DNA from: an uncultured Megasphaera sp.
GTDB lineage: Bacteria; Bacillota; Negativicutes; Veillonellales; Megasphaeraceae
Direction: 5' to 3'
Assembly: GCA_900554215.1 (NCBI GenBank)
Contig: USGG01000044.1
Span: 1-16,430 of the forward strand
DNA: 16,430 nucleotides
This document shows positions 14,392-16,430 of this stretch, one piece after another. A model generated the notes under the pieces. That model made no database searches and was not told the DNA's origin. It was given only the letters and a program-made list of their open reading frames with translations. The translations under genes were made by a program, and so were the position numbers. Position 1 is the first letter of the stretch. Every line of letters starts with the position of its first letter.

Positions 14392-15168
14392 CTACAGCGC
14401 CGTAATCGTCGGATGGTCCCCACAGACGGCGCAGTCCGGGTTCTGCGAAAAGGGCACCTTGCGGAAGGTCATGGTCAGGGCATCGTAGGTCAGGAGCGTC
14501 CCCGTCAGCAATTCGCCGACGCCCGTAATATATTTAATCGCTTCCGTCGCCTGAATCGTCCCGATCGTGCCGGCCGCAGCGCCCAATATACCGATGTCTT
14601 TCGCCGTCGGCACGTCGCCGGGAGCCGGCTCTTCCTCGAAGATGCAGCGATAGCACGGCCCCCGGCCCGGCACGTAGGTTAGGACCTGCCCGTGATACGC
14701 CACGACGCCGGCGTGGGAAAAGGGCTTCTGCAGCAGGACGCAGGCGTCGTTGATGAGAAATTTAGCCGAGAAGTTATCCGTCCCGTCGATGATGAAATCG
14801 TAATCCTTATCGTTGATAATATCGGCAATATTGCTCCGCGTCACCTCTTCGCAGTACGGCACGACCGTAATGCCGCCGTTCAGCTCCCGCAGCCGACGCT
14901 GCGCTGACAATGCCTTCTCCGTACCGACAACCTGTTCTGAATGGAGAATCTGCCGCTGCAAATTAGACACATCGACGACGTCGCCGTCGACAATCCCCAG
15001 CGTCCCTACGCCGGCCGCCGCCAAATACAAGGCAATGGGCGATCCCAGCCCGCCGGCGCCGATGAGCAATACCTTGCTTTCCCATAATTTCTGCTGCCCC
15101 GCTTCGCCGATACCGGCCAAAGCCATATTGCGGGCGTATCTATCCTGTTGTTCCACTGTCAGTTTCAT
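14392..15168 (-). CDS. ThiF/MoeB/HesA-family sulfur-carrier adenylyltransferase
   Basis: 258 residues, the normal length. E1-like enzymes of this family adenylate the C-terminal glycine of a ThiS- or MoaD-like sulfur carrier for thiamine, molybdopterin or other thio-cofactor synthesis. Seen: N-terminal RYARNMALAGIGEAGQQKL, nucleotide site GAGGLG (37-42), DGDVV (61-65), NLQRQILH (69-76), DGTDN (129-133) and a zinc site from Cys172/Cys175 (CYRC) plus Cys246/Cys249 (CAVC). The conserved Cys normally found between the CxxC and the GVLG...GTLQATEAIK stretch is absent (here VPTAKDIGILG). No carrier, sulfurtransferase or thi/moa gene is adjacent, so the pathway is open. ATG after GGAAGGAT; 20 bp after the ASCH gene. 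Confidence 0.9.
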   Translation of the reverse strand: MKLTVEQQDRYARNMALAGIGEAGQQKLWESKVLLIGAGGLGSPIALYLAAAGVGTLGIVDGDVVDVSNLQRQILHSEQVVGTEKALSAQRRLRELNGGITVVPYCEEVTRSNIADIINDKDYDFIIDGTDNFSAKFLINDACVLLQKPFSHAGVVAYHGQVLTYVPGRGPCYRCIFEEEPAPGDVPTAKDIGILGAAAGTIGTIQATEAIKYITGVGELLTGTLLTYDALTMTFRKVPFSQNPDCAVCGDHPTITAL

Positions 15169-15188
15169 ATAAACTATCCTTCCAGCTT

Positions 15189-15578
15189 TTATTCCATATC
15201 ACGGCATATCCCCTCATCAATCCAAAGAGAATAGGCCGTATCAAAATCAATAAAATGGTCTGTCCCCGTTTCATACAACACCGTGATTTTCTCATTCGGC
15301 ACGTCAAATAAATGGATTTTTCCCTTTACAGGAAACGGAGCAATCGGCACGACCTCTGGATCAAAATGCCACGCATACTTTCGATTTCCGCCCGTAATAT
15401 GTACTAAATTGACAATGCATAAGGCATACCCTCTGGGAAATTGAGGCCCGTCATTATATTGCGAAGCACAAATTAACAGCAGCCCTCTGTAAGGTGTACT
15501 CCATGACCGATATTCAATATGCTTTTCTCCTGCAGCAATCAGTGTCGCATAATACGGATGCAGCGATAAGGCTTTCAT
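15189..15578 (-). CDS. ASCH-domain protein
   Basis: 129 residues, almost all one ASCH domain, a PUA-like beta-barrel that binds RNA or nucleotide derivatives. The opening KALSLHPYYATLIAAGEKHI, then EYRSWSTPYRG and LLLICAS, gives the hallmark pattern (first strand, G-x-K-x-x-E-x-R, then P-Y-R-G). Basic/aromatic residues follow, and the C-terminal part (LFDVPNEKI, TAYSLWIDEG) is not a separate known domain. Substrate unknown; some ASCH proteins hydrolyse N4-acetylcytidine, others are thought to act in tRNA or translation control. An upstream ATG would add 13 residues, but GGGGAG is nine bases before the ATG at 15576-15578, where the domain begins. It is the first gene of a pair with the ThiF-like gene. 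Confidence 0.85.
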   Translation of the reverse strand: MKALSLHPYYATLIAAGEKHIEYRSWSTPYRGLLLICASQYNDGPQFPRGYALCIVNLVHITGGNRKYAWHFDPEVVPIAPFPVKGKIHLFDVPNEKITVLYETGTDHFIDFDTAYSLWIDEGICRDME

Positions 15579-15645
15579 GTCTCTCATCTCCCCGTTCCTT
15601 CGCCATACACATACCATTATCGCAACTAGGCCTATATTACTTGAT

Positions 15646-15654
15646 ATTATACCA
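15646..15654 (-). promoter_or_regulatory. Extended -10 promoter of the ASCH-ThiF operon
   Basis: TGG-TATAAT on the minus strand, a consensus extended -10, 67 bp before the ASCH start. No usable -35 at normal spacing. Confidence 0.55.
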
Positions 15655-15659
15655 TACCC

Positions 15660-15812
15660 TTAGGGGAACGCCATGACAAAATCTATGGAACCAGCCATCA
15701 GCGTCAGCGTTTTGTTCTTAAATATTCCTCTTTCAACCATTATTTTTCCAAATTCTCGCTTCTTTTTCTTGCATAATACACAAGGTTTCTTATCTATAAG
15801 ATACCACGACAT
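15660..15812 (-). CDS. Possible small 50-residue protein with CxxC and basic cluster
   Basis: An open frame from ATG at 15810-15812 encodes MSWYLIDKKPCVLCKKKKRE and continues to a stop at 15660-15662, directly upstream of the ASCH promoter. CVLCKKKKR resembles half of a zinc knuckle. No good ribosome site is seen. On the opposite strand an ORF of similar size (15673-15822) has a better site (AGGGGA) but a less protein-like sequence. I do not recognise either; the stretch may be a remnant. A 14-bp palindrome, TCTTAT-CT-ATAAGA, is at 15788-15801. From here to about 15919 I see no other gene; the DNA is clearly more AT-rich than the rest of the window. Confidence 0.2.
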   Translation of the reverse strand: MSWYLIDKKPCVLCKKKKREFGKIMVERGIFKNKTLTLMAGSIDFVMAFP

Positions 15813-15879
15813 CAACCGCTAATTACCCATGATATGCAAGTTATCTTCTTCATTATTCTCTTCCATTATGTACAAATTT

Positions 15880-15900
15880 ATTGTAATATGACATTATAAT
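15880..15900 (+). promoter_or_regulatory. Possible promoter/operator of the small-ORF module
   Basis: TATAAT at 15895-15900 is a consensus -10. It lies in an imperfect inverted repeat (ATTGTAAT...ATTATAAT), which could be an operator for self-regulation. No -35 is evident at normal spacing. Confidence 0.35.
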
Positions 15901-15919
15901 GTGCTAAAAGAAGGTTTCA

Positions 15920-15988
15920 ATGGAGCGTTCTGAATTTAATAAACTATTCGAAATCAGTGAAAGTACAGTAAAACGAGGAGCATTATGA
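15920..15988 (+). CDS. Very short ORF (22 residues) leading the small-ORF module
   Basis: Reads MERSEFNKLFEISESTVKRG and ends AL. GAAGG precedes the ATG by five bases. Its stop overlaps the next start as ATGA. The FEISESTVKR stretch looks like a helix-turn-helix fragment, so it may be a leader peptide or the remains of a DNA-binding protein. Not recognised. Confidence 0.3.
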   Translation: MERSEFNKLFEISESTVKRGAL

Positions 15989-16128
15989 TGAATGTACAAC
16001 AAACTAAACAAGAAAAGAAAATACTTACTAGCCAGACCAGCCAGGAAATTAAAGAAAAAATCCGCAAGGCATCTGAACTGATGATGCAGCGGAATTACCA
16101 AGCATATAAGGATTTGGAAAACAAATGA
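15985..16128 (+). CDS. Small charged helical protein (47 residues), possible antitoxin
   Basis: Strong ribosome site CGAGGAG ends four bases before the ATG at 15985. The product is hydrophilic and predicted helical: TSQTSQEIKEKIRKASELMM and a tail QRNYQAYKDLENK, similar in feel to the C-terminal ends of Phd/RelB-type antitoxins, but with no definite family match. Start and stop both show 4-bp ATGA overlaps, with the 22-residue ORF before and another ORF after, the arrangement typical of translationally coupled toxin-antitoxin or similar small modules. The following gene is broken by an insertion sequence after ten codons, so its partner is lost in this copy. Confidence 0.5.
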   Translation: MMNVQQTKQEKKILTSQTSQEIKEKIRKASELMMQRNYQAYKDLENK

Positions 16129-16157
16129 GTACTGAAAAAGATACAATCGCAATCTGA
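16125..16157 (+). pseudogene. 5' end of a gene interrupted by an IS3-family element
   Basis: ATGA overlap with the preceding ORF; ten codons (MSTEKDTIAI) are read before the TGA at 16155-16157, whose three bases are the first three of the IS end. The stop therefore appears to be supplied by the insertion. The rest of the gene, if kept, would be on the far side of the element, outside the window. Confidence 0.5.
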
Positions 16158-16210
16158 ACTGACCCCCAAAAGTTAGACCAAAAATCTAACGATGGGAGGT
16201 CAGTTTTTTT
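16157..16210 (+). promoter_or_regulatory. Hairpin at the IS end covering the orfA ribosome site
   Basis: Outer stem AACTGACC (16157-16164) with GGTCAGTT (16198-16205), extended by CCC (16165-16167) with GGG (16194-16196) past one bulged A; inner stem GTTAGA (16172-16177) with TCTAAC (16185-16190). A run of seven T follows (16204-16210). The Shine-Dalgarno GGGAGG (16194-16199) is within the stem, so RNA entering from outside would hide it, and the T-run may terminate transcription. Confidence 0.55.
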
Positions 16211-16430
16211 ATGGCGAAATACAGTTACGAATTTAAGAAGCAACTGGTATCAGAATACCTGGACAATCAGGGAAGCTATGCTTCCATTTCACAAAAACAT
16301 GGCATGCCGGGCAGTTGCCAGTTAAGAAAATGGGTTGCTGCTTACAAAAAATTGGGGGATGCCGGGTTAAAACGCTCTCGATCCCGGAAAGAATACTCTT
16401 TCGAAGAAAAGCTTTCTGTGGTAGAGTCTT
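16211..16430 (+). CDS. IS3-family transposase OrfA (helix-turn-helix), partial
   Basis: 73 codons are present before the right edge. The product begins MAKYSYEFKKQLVSEYLDNQ, followed by SYASISQKHGM, QLRKWVAAYKKLGDAGL, then RSRSRKEYSFEEKLSVVE, the start of a second unit of the same helix-turn-helix type. This double-HTH layout is that of IS150 InsA/OrfA, which binds the IS ends and is made into the active OrfAB transposase by -1 frameshifting into orfB. GGGAGG precedes the ATG by 11 bases, a long spacing, and is enclosed in the terminal hairpin. The reading frame is intact as far as seen. Confidence 0.88.
   Translation, partial: MAKYSYEFKKQLVSEYLDNQGSYASISQKHGMPGSCQLRKWVAAYKKLGDAGLKRSRSRKEYSFEEKLSVVES

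Larger units (their letters stand above)
16155..16430 (+). mobile_element. IS3-family (IS150-group) insertion sequence, left end
   Basis: The terminus TGAACTGACCCCCAAAAGTT then AGAC is the familiar IS150-group left inverted repeat beginning with TG. An orfA with the expected protein sequence starts 56 bp in. The element runs off the right edge, so orfB, the right end and the target duplication (perhaps ATC at 16152-16154) cannot be seen. Confidence 0.85.

Noticed and set aside
15904..16152. Minus-strand ORF of 82 codons rich in Phe/Leu
   Set aside because: It is opposite the small-ORF module, which has strong ribosome sites on the plus strand; the hydrophobic product reflects AT-rich reverse sequence.
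1..16430. tRNA, rRNA or other structured RNA genes
   Set aside because: I looked for cloverleaf-like and conserved RNA patterns in the intergenic gaps and saw none; short gaps leave little room. A covariance-model scan would be the decisive test.

Overview
The window looks like a chromosomal piece of a moderately GC-rich Bacillota genome, possibly Negativicutes (Megasphaera-like). That placement is an inference from SpoVB/YtgP-type flippase content, the yraN-comM-dprA order, Shine-Dalgarno strength and codon bias; no rRNA or other phylogenetic marker is present. Most genes are GC-rich. From about 15,600 to the end the DNA turns AT-rich and accessory in character.

Layout. (1) 1-4482, minus strand: a potassium-uptake operon with trkA first, followed by three tandem trkH-type channel genes; the last runs off the left edge. 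(2) 4749-6299, plus: a SpoVB/YtgP (MurJ-type) lipid flippase, ending in a bidirectional terminator shared with (3) a minus-strand single-pass PepSY-like protein (6369-6950). (4) 6951-7249: a divergent regulatory region with 11-bp phased direct repeats of the OmpR/PhoB type. (5) 7250-10256, plus: yraN, comM and dprA, a DNA-processing/natural-transformation cluster. (6) 10260-12442, minus: a histidine kinase followed by an OmpR-family response regulator, both apparently starting at TTG, ending 3 bp from the convergent dprA. (7) 12608-14074, minus: a membrane-anchored polysaccharide deacetylase and a maltose/galactoside-type O-acetyltransferase, with a recognisable promoter and terminator. (8) 14155-14358, minus: the remains of a HigA-like XRE antitoxin. 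(9) 14392-15578, minus: an ASCH-domain protein and a ThiF/MoeB-type adenylyltransferase. (10) 15,920-end, plus: very short overlapping ORFs, the last cut by the left end of an IS3-family (IS150-group) insertion sequence whose orfA runs off the right edge.

How parts may work together. TrkA would gate the TrkH channels, so one regulator serving three different pores is the main oddity of the left arm. The flippase and the deacetylase/acetyltransferase pair suggest envelope glycan export and modification. The phased repeats in front of yraN-comM-dprA suggest control of this cluster by an OmpR-type regulator; the nearby two-component system is a candidate because its own promoter carries the same 9-mer found in the divergent region, but this is inference. 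The strongest unusual signals are the trkH triplication, the phased repeats, the antitoxin fossil, the Cys-less ThiF beside an ASCH protein, and the IS-interrupted small-ORF module with an RBS-masking hairpin at the IS end.
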